Below are positions 1-7,396 of a stretch of DNA of 17,924 nucleotides, one piece after another (position 1 is the stretch's first letter; each line of letters begins with the position of its first letter). Source of the stretch: Synechococcus sp. HW_metabat.21. GTDB taxonomy: Bacteria; Cyanobacteriota; Cyanobacteriia; PCC-6307; Cyanobiaceae. Under the pieces are notes generated by a model. That model was not told where the DNA came from. It did not search any database and saw nothing but the letters and a program-made list of their open reading frames with translations. Location: positions 1-17,924 of the forward strand of contig JAAZUZ010000015.1 of the NCBI GenBank assembly GCA_018623875.1, given 5' to 3'. The translations under genes and the position numbers were made by a program.

Positions 1-583
1 CCTCCTGCAAATCGACGGGCCTGTCCCTGGGCCTTGGAGAGGGGGCTTGAGGTGGGAGAGGCTTGGGGGTGTAGTTCGGCTGCAGGGCCTCGAGGGCTTT
101 GTTCAAGCTGCCTGCCGGCCGGACCTCAAGCCCCTCCACCAAAGCGGCTTCGGCCCCATTGGCCTCGGGGACCAGGAGGGCCCGGGCTCCGGCCTGGTGG
201 GCGGCTAAGGCGATCGAGAGGGCGCCGCGGATGGGCCGCAACTGGCCATCGAGGCCAAGTTCGCCGCAGCACCAGATCCCCTCGAGTTGCTCGGGTTGCA
301 GTTGTCCGCTGGCGCAGGCCAGGGCCAGGGCGATGGGGAGATCAAAGCTGGGACCCTGCTTGCGGCGGTCGGCGGGCGCCAGGCTGACAACCACCCGAGA
401 GAGCGGCAGCCGCAGGCCGCTGTTGCGCAGGGCTGAGCGCACCCGCTCCCTGGATTCCTGGACGGCCGCATCGGCTAGGCCGACGATGACCAGGGCCGGA
501 AGGCCTGGGGCGAGATCCACCTCCACTTGGACGGGATAGGCCTCGATCCCCGCCAGGGCGGCGGTGCTTGATCGTGCCAGCAT
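1..583 (-). CDS. comM: YifB/ComM-family Mg-chelatase-like AAA+ ATPase, N-terminal part (runs off window)
   Basis: The reverse strand reads from an ATG at 583-581 to the window edge with no stop, giving about 194 residues starting MLARSSTAALAGIEAYPVQV. Family hallmarks are the start-proximal 'VEVDLAPGLPALVIVGLAD', the 'VQESRERVRSALRNSG' block and 'LAPADRRKQGPSFDLPIALAL'. These are characteristic of the N-terminal Lon-protease-fold domain of YifB/ComM. The AAA+ Mg-chelatase domain with its Walker motifs should follow beyond base 1, after the proline-rich linker visible at about residues 167-190. In Haemophilus and Vibrio, ComM is a hexameric branch-migration helicase used in natural transformation; the role in cyanobacteria is inferred. 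The gene is divergent from the HIT gene, with 60 bases between the two start codons and no clear promoter consensus. The family assignment is secure. Completeness of the gene cannot be judged here. Confidence 0.9.
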   Translation of the reverse strand, partial: MLARSSTAALAGIEAYPVQVEVDLAPGLPALVIVGLADAAVQESRERVRSALRNSGLRLPLSRVVVSLAPADRRKQGPSFDLPIALALACASGQLQPEQLEGIWCCGELGLDGQLRPIRGALSIALAAHQAGARALLVPEANGAEAALVEGLEVRPAGSLNKALEALQPNYTPKPLPPQAPSPRPRDRPVDLQE

Positions 584-643
584 CGGCTTAAGGACAGCGC
601 TAGTTCAGTAGTTCCACCGCTGTTTCACCAGCCGCCTGAACCC

Positions 644-997
644 ATGGCCGACGCCGCCAGCAACGACACGATTTTTGGCCGGATCCTGCGGGGGGAGATT
701 CCCTGCGATCAGGTCTATGCCGACGAGCAGTGCCTGGCCTTTCGCGATGTGGCTCCCCAGGCCCCGGTCCACATCCTGGTGATTCCCCGCGAGCACGTGG
801 TGAACCTGGCGGAGGCCGAGGCCAGCCAGGCCCCATTGCTGGGCCATCTGCTGCTGGTGGCGGCCAAGGTCGCCAAGCAGGAGGGGCTGACGGGTTTCCG
901 CACGGTGATCAATAGCGGCGAGGAGGCCGGCCAGACCGTCTTCCACCTGCATGTCCACGTGATCGGTGGCCGTCCCTTGGCCTGGCCTCCAGGCTGA
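644..997 (+). CDS. HIT-family (Hint-type) nucleotide hydrolase
   Basis: The 117-residue protein matches the usual length of bacterial HinT-type proteins. It has 'DTIFGRILRGEIPCDQVY' at the start, 'HILVIPREHVVNL' at about residues 43-55, and the histidine triad HLHVHVI at residues 101-107. H101, H103 and H105 are the triad, and H103 is the expected nucleophile by analogy with Hint. The family hydrolyses nucleoside phosphoramidates or other nucleoside 5'-phosphate conjugates in the cytoplasm; the natural substrate is not known from sequence. The ATG at 644 fits the N-terminus of homologues but has no clear Shine-Dalgarno sequence. The gene ends 38 bases before the ABC transporter on the same strand, so the two may be co-transcribed. 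The functional link between them is unknown. Confidence 0.95.
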   Translation: MADAASNDTIFGRILRGEIPCDQVYADEQCLAFRDVAPQAPVHILVIPREHVVNLAEAEASQAPLLGHLLLVAAKVAKQEGLTGFRTVINSGEEAGQTVFHLHVHVIGGRPLAWPPG

Positions 998-1035
998 GTT
1001 CCGAGCGGCGAGAATGGGGGCATCTGAGCGCCGTC

Positions 1036-3027
1036 ATGAATCCCCTGCAGGCCTTCCGCCGTCAGCTCATCAAGCTGCAGCGGCTGGCTCAGCCCTACTT
1101 CCTCCCCGTTGAGGAGACCAGTGGTTGGCAGTTCCTGCTGCTGATCCTGGCCCTGTTGGCGGTCGTAGCCGGCAGCACCTTGCTGCTGCTCAGTGGGGTC
1201 ATCGCCCTGAGTGGTGCACTGTTTCCTGAGTTCCAGGCCCGTTTTCTGCCTGGGGTTCCCGAGCAGGTGGCCTCGATTTGGACCAGTCCAGCTGGACCGA
1301 TCTTGATGGTCCTGTTTGCGGCGGGACTGGGCAGCTTTGTCTCCCTGCGCAGCAAGTTGCGGCAGGGGCGCTGGCTTCCTTGGCTGATGCTCGGGGTGAT
1401 CACGTTGCTGATCCTGGTGATCAACGGGATCAACGTCGGCATCAGCTATGTCGCCCGCAACGTTGAAAACGCGCTCGTCACCTACAAGGTCGAAGAGTTC
1501 TGGCAGATCGTTGCGATCTACGCCTTCTGCTTGGTTCTGGCGTTGCCGATCCGGGCTATCCAGAGCTACTTGATTCCTCGCTTGGGTTTGCTTTGGCGGG
1601 AATGGCTCAGTGGCCGCCTGCTGCGCCGCTACCTGACCAACCGCGCCTACTACGTCCTCAATCCCAACGATGAGGCGGCCGAAGAGATCGATAACCCGGA
1701 CCAACGGATCTCCCAGGACACCGCCAGCTTCACGGGCACCAGCCTGAGCGTCAGTGTCGAGGTGGTGTCTGCCGTCTTGACCTTCCTCAGCTTCATCGTG
1801 GTGCTGTGGACGATCAGCTCGACCCTGGCGCTGTGGCTGCTGATCTATTCCCTGGGCGGGACGGCCGTGATCGTGTTCGCCAGCCGCAAGCTGGTGGCCC
1901 TGAACTACGACCAGCTGCGCCTGGAGGCCGACTTCCGTTACGGCCTCGTCCACATCCGCGATAACGCCGAATCGATTGCGTTTTACCGCGGTGAGCAGCA
2001 GGAATCCCGGGAGGCGGAGCGGCGCCTGGGTGGGGCGATTCAGAACTACAACAAGCTGATCATTTGGGAGGCGCTGATCAGCGTGATTCAGCGCTCCTAT
2101 GACTATTTCTCGCGCTTCTTGCCCTGGTTGGTGATCGCTCCGATCTACTTCGCCAAAGAAGTGGATTTTGGGGTCTTCGCCCAGGCCGGGATTGCCTTCT
2201 CCCAGGTGCTGTTCTCGGTGAGTTTCATCGTGAACAACATCGACCGTCTGGCGGCTTTCTCCGCATCGATTAGTCGACTGGAGGGTTTCCAGGGCAAGGT
2301 CGAAGCCATCAGTGAGGTCAACGCTGAGCAGCAGCGTCTGAGCGAGGCGCAATCGAGCACGGGGGCCTCCGGCTCGCTGTTGGTGCGCCATGTCGATCTG
2401 GTGCCCCCCAATAGCGAGCGGCGCTTGATCCAGGACTTGAGCCTCGAGGTCGGCCCGGGGCAGCGGGTGTTGGTCGTGGGCCCCAGCGGCTGCGGCAAGA
2501 CCTCGTTCCTGCGTTTGGTCAGCGGCCTTTGGCCGGCGGCCCGCGGCGAGGTCCAGCGTCCGCCCCTCTCGGAGCTGCTCTTTATCCCCCAGAAGCCCTA
2601 CATGATTTTGGGCAGCCTGCGGGAGCAGCTCTGTTATCCCCAGGAGCCCCAGCGCTTTAGCGATGAGCACCTGCGCAGCGTCCTGAACGAGGTGCGTCTG
2701 TCGGCCTTGGTGCAGCGCTACCCCGATTTCGACATCAAGCAGGACTGGCCGCGGCTGCTCTCGCTGGGTGAGCAGCAGCGCTTGGCCTTTGCCCGTCTGC
2801 TGCTGAATTCCCCGCGCTTTGTGGTGCTGGATGAGGCCACCAGTGCCCTCGATGTCGGCACTGAGAAACACCTCTATGACCTGCTCTCCCAACGGGAGAT
2901 GGCCTTTGTGAGCGTGGGCCACCGCCCTAGCCTCAAGAGCTTCCACGACCTGGTGCTCGAGCTCGACGGCCAGGGGGGATGGAAGCTGATTCCCGCCACC
3001 AGCTATGACTTCAGCTCAGGAGCCTGA
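1036..3027 (+). CDS. SbmA/BacA-type ABC transporter, fused permease and ATPase
   Basis: The 663-residue half-transporter has a hydrophobic N-terminal half and a C-terminal nucleotide-binding domain. Membrane segments are visible at about residues 30-60, 86-105, 113-140, 155-175 and 235-275, plus others up to about residue 400. In the ATPase, Walker A is GPSGCGKTS at 482-490, the signature is LSLGEQQ at 575-581, Walker B is FVVLDEA from 595 (D599, E600), and the H-loop histidine is H629 in SVGHRPS. The permease resembles the SbmA/BacA, YddA and peroxisomal ABCD group ('LPWLVIAPIYF', 'GVFAQAGIAFSQV'). That group includes peptide importers and the mycobacterial cobalamin transporter Rv1819c. The substrate here cannot be read from sequence; a cofactor or fatty acyl compound would be a guess. 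The gene lies between the HIT gene and an HLIP gene that starts 7 bases after its stop. It probably homodimerises, as is normal for half-transporters. Confidence 0.9.
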   Translation: MNPLQAFRRQLIKLQRLAQPYFLPVEETSGWQFLLLILALLAVVAGSTLLLLSGVIALSGALFPEFQARFLPGVPEQVASIWTSPAGPILMVLFAAGLGSFVSLRSKLRQGRWLPWLMLGVITLLILVINGINVGISYVARNVENALVTYKVEEFWQIVAIYAFCLVLALPIRAIQSYLIPRLGLLWREWLSGRLLRRYLTNRAYYVLNPNDEAAEEIDNPDQRISQDTASFTGTSLSVSVEVVSAVLTFLSFIVVLWTISSTLALWLLIYSLGGTAVIVFASRKLVALNYDQLRLEADFRYGLVHIRDNAESIAFYRGEQQESREAERRLGGAIQNYNKLIIWEALISVIQRSYDYFSRFLPWLVIAPIYFAKEVDFGVFAQAGIAFSQVLFSVSFIVNNIDRLAAFSASISRLEGFQGKVEAISEVNAEQQRLSEAQSSTGASGSLLVRHVDLVPPNSERRLIQDLSLEVGPGQRVLVVGPSGCGKTSFLRLVSGLWPAARGEVQRPPLSELLFIPQKPYMILGSLREQLCYPQEPQRFSDEHLRSVLNEVRLSALVQRYPDFDIKQDWPRLLSLGEQQRLAFARLLLNSPRFVVLDEATSALDVGTEKHLYDLLSQREMAFVSVGHRPSLKSFHDLVLELDGQGGWKLIPATSYDFSSGA

Positions 3028-3034
3028 TCCCACG

Positions 3035-3217
3035 ATGTCCGAGACGCCCGACGTCCCCGCCACTAGCGCCACGACCAATGACGCTCCGGCCTTTGGATGG
3101 AGCGGTTATGCGGAGCGGGTCAACGGTCGCTTCGCCATGGTCGGCTTCGTGGCGATCCTCGTGGTGGAGGCCCTCAGCGGGGAGACGTTCCTGCGTTGGG
3201 CTGGCTTCGTCGGCTGA
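3035..3217 (+). CDS. hli: High-light-inducible protein (HLIP, single-helix LHC-like)
   Basis: The 60-residue protein starts at ATG 3035. An in-frame upstream ATG at 3005 lies inside the ABC transporter gene and is less likely. The chlorophyll a/b-binding motif is clear: GYAERVNGRFAMVGF, with E27, N30, R32, A34, M35 and G37, followed by one membrane helix (about residues 32-50). HLIPs pair in thylakoid membranes, bind chlorophyll and carotenoid, and protect newly made photosystem subunits or dissipate excess energy. The gene starts 7 bases after the ABC transporter stop, so translation is probably coupled. An AGGAG lies 12 bases before the ATG, farther than ideal. It converges with the lipoprotein gene, leaving only 7 bases between the stops. 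The family is certain; the partner photosystem protein is not known. Confidence 0.95.
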   Translation: MSETPDVPATSATTNDAPAFGWSGYAERVNGRFAMVGFVAILVVEALSGETFLRWAGFVG

Positions 3218-3224
3218 GGGCTGT

Positions 3225-3710
3225 CTAGGGGATCTCCAGGAGATCGATCTGCCAGAGCCCGCCGCGGCTGACCTCCACCGCCAGCACGCGCCCATCGGCG
3301 CTGAAGCTCACCTGGCGCGGCACCCCGGCGGGCTCCATGGGCAGCAGTTGGGTGGCCTGCAGACTGCGTTTGTAGAGCACCAATTCGGTGCGGTCCTCCC
3401 GTTGGCGGACGACGGCAAGGCGTTCCGCGTTTTGGTCCACGGCCACGCTGATTGGCAGGGCGTCCGGTCGATTCAGCCCGGGCAGGGGGACGGGGTTGCG
3501 TCGCTTGACGTCGATCAGCTGCACCTGGACCCGGCCGCTGCCGCGGGCGGCGATCAAGGCCAGCCAGCCGCCGGAGAGGGAAGGGCTCCGGCCTTGGCCG
3601 AGTTGATTGAGTTGCTGGTTGAGCCCGGCGAGGGGCCGCAGCCGTCCGCCGCCGCAGCCACTGAGGAGCAGCAGTGCCGCGCCCGCTGTGAGTACGAGGC
3701 GCCGCATCAT
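3225..3710 (-). CDS. TolB/WD40-like lipoprotein 2 (hypothetical)
   Basis: This 161-residue protein has a lipoprotein signal: two arginines at 3-4, a hydrophobic stretch, then lipobox LSGC with lipidated Cys19. The rest is composed of beta-propeller-like strands in the style of TolB/PD40 repeats ('SPSLSGGWLALIAARGSGRVQVQLIDV', 'VSFSADGRVLAVEVSRGGLWQIDLL'). Only about three repeats are present, far fewer than a full propeller. The start ATG overlaps the stop of the upstream lipoprotein as ATGA (3707-3710), which indicates translational coupling. It resembles its upstream neighbour in plan and spacing of the repeats, so the two are probably old duplicates. It is likely anchored on the periplasmic face of the inner membrane or in the outer membrane. 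No function is known to me. Confidence 0.8.
   Translation of the reverse strand: MMRRLVLTAGAALLLLSGCGGGRLRPLAGLNQQLNQLGQGRSPSLSGGWLALIAARGSGRVQVQLIDVKRRNPVPLPGLNRPDALPISVAVDQNAERLAVVRQREDRTELVLYKRSLQATQLLPMEPAGVPRQVSFSADGRVLAVEVSRGGLWQIDLLEIP
3231..3245. repeat. Perfect inverted repeat between convergent genes
   Basis: GATCTCC-A-GGAGATC lies 14 bases after the HLIP stop and inside the last codons of lipoprotein 2. As RNA it would fold as a 5-bp stem with a 5-base loop. No T-run follows on the forward strand, so a terminator role is weak. It may be chance. Confidence 0.3.
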
Positions 3711-4246
3711 GGCGGTCCCCCCGGTCCGCCTCCGCTCTCGCGCAGACCAGGTGCCAGGTCCGGCTCCAGTAGGCCGCTCAGGTCAAAGAGCTGCAGCCGC
3801 GTGCTGCCTTGACTGGTGAGCTCCACCGCCAGTTGGCGGGCATCCGGCGCCAGGCTGAGACGCCTGGGCTCGGCATTCCCGGGTAGGAAAAGGGGCTGGA
3901 GGGCGCCGCTGGCCCGATCTTCAATCACCGCCTCCCGGCGCCTCCCCCGTTGGATCAAGAGGGCCAGATAGCGGCCATTCCAACTCAGGGAGGGAGAACT
4001 GTGGGGTTGATGCCTCCGCAGGTGCCGTAGGGGCAGCACCTTGCCGCTGCGGCGCTCCTGCAGCAGAACGGTGGTCCGGCCGCCGCGCTCGACGAGGGAG
4101 GCCAGCAAGCGACCATCACCGCTCAGGGCCGGCTGCTCGCGGTTCTCAGCACCGTTGAGGCCGATCGGACTGGCCGTCTGCCGGCGCAATCCACATCCGC
4201 CGATGGCCAGCAGCACGCCAGCCATCACCAGTGCTCGAGCGTGCAA
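3707..4246 (-). CDS. TolB/WD40-like lipoprotein 1 (hypothetical)
   Basis: This 179-residue protein has an N-terminal hydrophobic segment ending in IGGC, giving a likely lipidated Cys18. TolB-like repeats follow: 'QPALSGDGRLLASLVERGGRTTV', 'SPSLSWNGRYLALLIQRGRR', 'RLSLAPDARQLAVELTSQ'. Each carries the S-x-D/N-G-R-x-L-A signature of PD40/WD40-like strands. A glycine/proline-rich tail ends the protein. The only plausible start giving a proper signal peptide is TTG at 4246-4244, five bases after the ycf66 stop; an ATG at codon 8 would leave a very short signal. It overlaps the next lipoprotein by 4 bases. Three or four repeats are too few for a closed propeller, so the two lipoproteins might form a composite domain; this is inference. 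Function is unknown. Confidence 0.8.
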   Translation of the reverse strand: MHARALVMAGVLLAIGGCGLRRQTASPIGLNGAENREQPALSGDGRLLASLVERGGRTTVLLQERRSGKVLPLRHLRRHQPHSSPSLSWNGRYLALLIQRGRRREAVIEDRASGALQPLFLPGNAEPRRLSLAPDARQLAVELTSQGSTRLQLFDLSGLLEPDLAPGLRESGGGPGGPP

Positions 4247-4251
4247 TGGCC

Positions 4252-5124
4252 TCAGTCGTCGAAGCGGGAGCTGTTGTCGCGGGGACGGGGCGATCCGTTG
4301 CTGCTTCCACCTGGGGCCGGCCGGACCGGACGGAACTCGGCATCACTCACGCCAGCATCCGCTTCGGGCTTGGCGTTGGCTTGATAGGGAGCACCCTGGG
4401 GCACACCCGGATTCTCCGTCGAGCGGGCTGCCCCCATGGGGCTGCCGCGACGGCTGGAGCGGGGCATGTCGTCCGGGCGGCTCGTTGGACGGCTGCCGCG
4501 GCGCATCTCCTCTCGGCCTTGGCGGCGACTGCCGAATTCCGAAGAGGAGGAGGCTGGAGCGCCGCCAGCGCGGAAGCGGCTTGAGGGCTCAGATTCCCGC
4601 TCGGAGCGTCCGCCTTGGCCCTGCCAGTCATCGCGGGACGCGGCCCGCTCGGGAATGGCGGCGCGGGCGGGGCGGCGGGAACGGTAGGAGTCGTCCTCCC
4701 GTTCGCCGTAGCTGTCTTCGCGGGAGCGGATCCGCCGGCGCAGGGGCTGGGGATCGTCAAAACGGTCGACGTCGTCGCCGAAGTCCCGTCCGCCACCCAT
4801 GCGCGGCCTCGGACTGGGTTCGTCGTCGTCGAAGTAGGAGGAGCGTCGGGCCTGTTCCGTCGTCACACCGCGGAGTCGGACGCTCTCGTAGCCGAAGAAG
4901 ACGGTGGTGGCGGCCAGCAGGAACTGACCGAACTGGAGGATCGGGTCGAGGCGCCAGCCCTGGAAAAAGAGAATGCCGCCGCAGAGAAGGCCAACGGCGG
5001 CAAAAAACACGTCGTAGTCGCGGGCCAGAGCCGGCTTGAAGCTCCTCATGAAGTAGAGGAGAGCCCCGCCGACGGCCAGCACGATCCCGACAATGCTGGC
5101 CCAATTCAGGCTGGCGTTAACCAC
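4252..5124 (-). CDS. ycf66: Ycf66 family membrane protein with long disordered tail
   Basis: This 290-residue protein starts MVNASLNWASIVGIVLAVGG. The first 85 residues carry three hydrophobic segments (about 9-26, 38-55 and 60-80) and match the Ycf66 family of cyanobacteria and some plastids ('ALARDYDVFFAAVGLLCGGI', 'QGWRLDPILQFGQ'). Residues 90-290 are low-complexity, rich in Arg, Asp, Glu, Ser, Gly and Pro, and predicted disordered by eye. Ycf66 is a conserved protein of photosynthetic lineages without an established biochemical role. It lies 65 bases downstream of psbX and 5 bases upstream of the lipoprotein pair, so psbX-ycf66-lipoproteins could be one transcript. Plastid-encoded copies are shorter, so the tail is presumably a lineage-specific extension. 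Confidence 0.9.
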   Translation of the reverse strand: MVNASLNWASIVGIVLAVGGALLYFMRSFKPALARDYDVFFAAVGLLCGGILFFQGWRLDPILQFGQFLLAATTVFFGYESVRLRGVTTEQARRSSYFDDDEPSPRPRMGGGRDFGDDVDRFDDPQPLRRRIRSREDSYGEREDDSYRSRRPARAAIPERAASRDDWQGQGGRSERESEPSSRFRAGGAPASSSSEFGSRRQGREEMRRGSRPTSRPDDMPRSSRRGSPMGAARSTENPGVPQGAPYQANAKPEADAGVSDAEFRPVRPAPGGSSNGSPRPRDNSSRFDD

Positions 5125-5189
5125 AGATCGATTGCCCTTTCAGGCCACTGTAGGGCGGGCGTCGAGACCGGCCCCCAGCCGATGGGGAA

Positions 5190-5312
5190 TCAGAGCTTGC
5201 GGTCGACCCGGTCGTTCTGGCTGATCAGGATCACGGCGGCTGCCACAGGAATGACCACGATCACGGCGCCCCACAGGAGGCTGCTCAGAAAATTGGCGAG
5301 GGAAGGGGTCAT
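5190..5312 (-). CDS. psbX: Photosystem II protein X (PsbX)
   Basis: This 40-codon gene runs on the reverse strand from ATG 5312 to TGA at 5190. It begins MTPSLANFLSSLLWGAVIVV, continues as a single hydrophobic helix, and ends ISQNDRVDRKL. This pattern is typical of cyanobacterial PsbX: a short N-terminus beginning MTPSL, one membrane span, and a polar tail with Q-x-D-R-V-x-R. PsbX is a small intrinsic subunit of photosystem II near cytochrome b559 and helps quinone exchange at the QB side. Its position beside ycf66 agrees with gene order in other cyanobacteria. The start lies 77 bases from the divergent GTG of the YggT gene, so both promoters must fall in that gap. Confidence 0.93.
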   Translation of the reverse strand: MTPSLANFLSSLLWGAVIVVIPVAAAVILISQNDRVDRKL

Positions 5313-5389
5313 GACAGTGCCGAATCCGCCGGCAATCCTAGGCAGTGATGGCAACTTCCTACGATTGCTGCGGTGCTGCTTAGGGCTTT

Positions 5390-5730
5390 GTGACGGGAAC
5401 TGATGGCTCCAGCTTGGAACTGCTCCGTCTGGTGCTGCCGCCCTTTGCGATGGGCCTGGGTCTGCTGCTCTCCGCCTGGACCCTCCTGTTCCTGTTCCGG
5501 ATCGTGCTGACTTGGTATCCGCAGGTGGATCTCAGCCAGGGGGTCTGGAGGCTGGTGGCGATTCCGACTGAACCGGTGCTCAGCCTCAGCCGCAAGTTGA
5601 TCGCCCCAATCGGTGGCGTGGACGTCACCCCGGTGATCTGGGTGGGCCTGGTCAGCCTGGTTCGAGAGCTGCTGGTGGGTCAGCAGGGGCTGCTGACCCA
5701 GATGGTGATGCGCCTGAGCGTGCTGCCGGC

Positions 5731-5734
<4 letters not shown>
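5390..5734 (+). CDS. YggT/YlmG (Ycf19) family membrane protein
   Basis: This 114-residue protein has two hydrophobic segments (about residues 17-42 and 76-95). The conserved YggT core between them includes 'FRIVLTWYPQVDLSQGVWRL' and 'PVLSLSRKLIAPIGGVDVTP'. The family corresponds to Ycf19/YlmG in plastids and cyanobacteria, where members are linked to thylakoid or nucleoid organisation and to cell-division loci; the exact role is unsettled. I take GTG at 5390 as start because AGGG sits 4 bases upstream and no ATG is in frame nearby. TTG at 5414 is an alternative. The TAG stop (5732-5734) overlaps the accC stop on the other strand within the palindrome CTAG. Confidence 0.85.
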
Positions 5735-7083
<1,349 letters not shown>

Positions 7084-7216
7084 CCAGTGGCAGTCCGGCG
7101 AATCCGGCAGGGCAGGCCGGTGGGACTGTATCAGTGTTGACCGGGCCTACCCCTTGCTGCGCGGGGTCAGGCGATGGGTATATTGCCTGGGCAGTGCATC
7201 AGCGCTGCACCCCTCA

Positions 7217-7237
7217 CGCCACCGTCCCGCGGTGGTG
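7217..7237. other. GC-rich hairpin in the 211-base accC / tRNA-Leu intergenic gap
   Basis: The gap 7084-7294 contains no gene I can support. Within it, CGCCACCG (7217-7224), loop TCCCG and CGGTGGTG (7230-7237) form an 8-bp stem with one G-T pair. A second hairpin is CAGTGC (7192-7197), loop ATCA, GCGCTG (7202-7207). Neither is followed by a T-run, so they do not look like Rho-independent terminators. TATATT at 7179-7184 could be a forward -10, but its best partner, TTGCTG (7154-7159), is 19 bases away. The function could be an accC leader structure or nothing. Confidence 0.4.
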
Positions 7238-7294
7238 CACTCCCCCCGAGAATCCAGACCAGAACACCGTTTTTGCTTGGGTGCTCACTACCAC

Positions 7295-7376
7295 GCGGAT
7301 GTGGTGGAATTGGTAGACACGCACGTTTGAGGGGCGTGTGACTTCGGTCTTGCGAGTTCAAGTCTCGCCATCCGCA
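7295..7376 (+). tRNA. tRNA-Leu (anticodon GAG)
   Basis: The cloverleaf can be folded by hand. The acceptor stem is GCGGATG (7295-7301) with CATCCGC (7369-7375), discriminator A 7376. The D-arm includes GGAATTGGTAGACA. The anticodon stem is CACGT/GCGTG (7322-7326, 7334-7338) with loop TTGAGGG and anticodon GAG at 7329-7331. The long variable arm GAC-TTCG-GTC marks a class II tRNA. The T-arm is GCGAG-TTCAAGT-CTCGC (7352-7368). It reads CUC and CUU leucine codons. The 3' CCA is not encoded. The next gene starts 20 bases downstream on the same strand. Confidence 0.97.
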
Positions 7377-7396
7377 TTGTTGAAAAGCTCCGCAGC

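Noticed and set aside
715..2946. A 743-codon open frame antisense to the HIT and ABC transporter genes
   Set aside because: It covers two well-recognised genes on the other strand, has Gln/Asp/His-rich, non-domain-like sequence, and such long antisense frames are common in GC-rich genomes.
4041..5403. Several forward-strand frames opposite ycf66 and psbX
   Set aside because: Their sequence is low-complexity Arg/Ser/Pro/Gly, the expected shadow of the Ycf66 tail.
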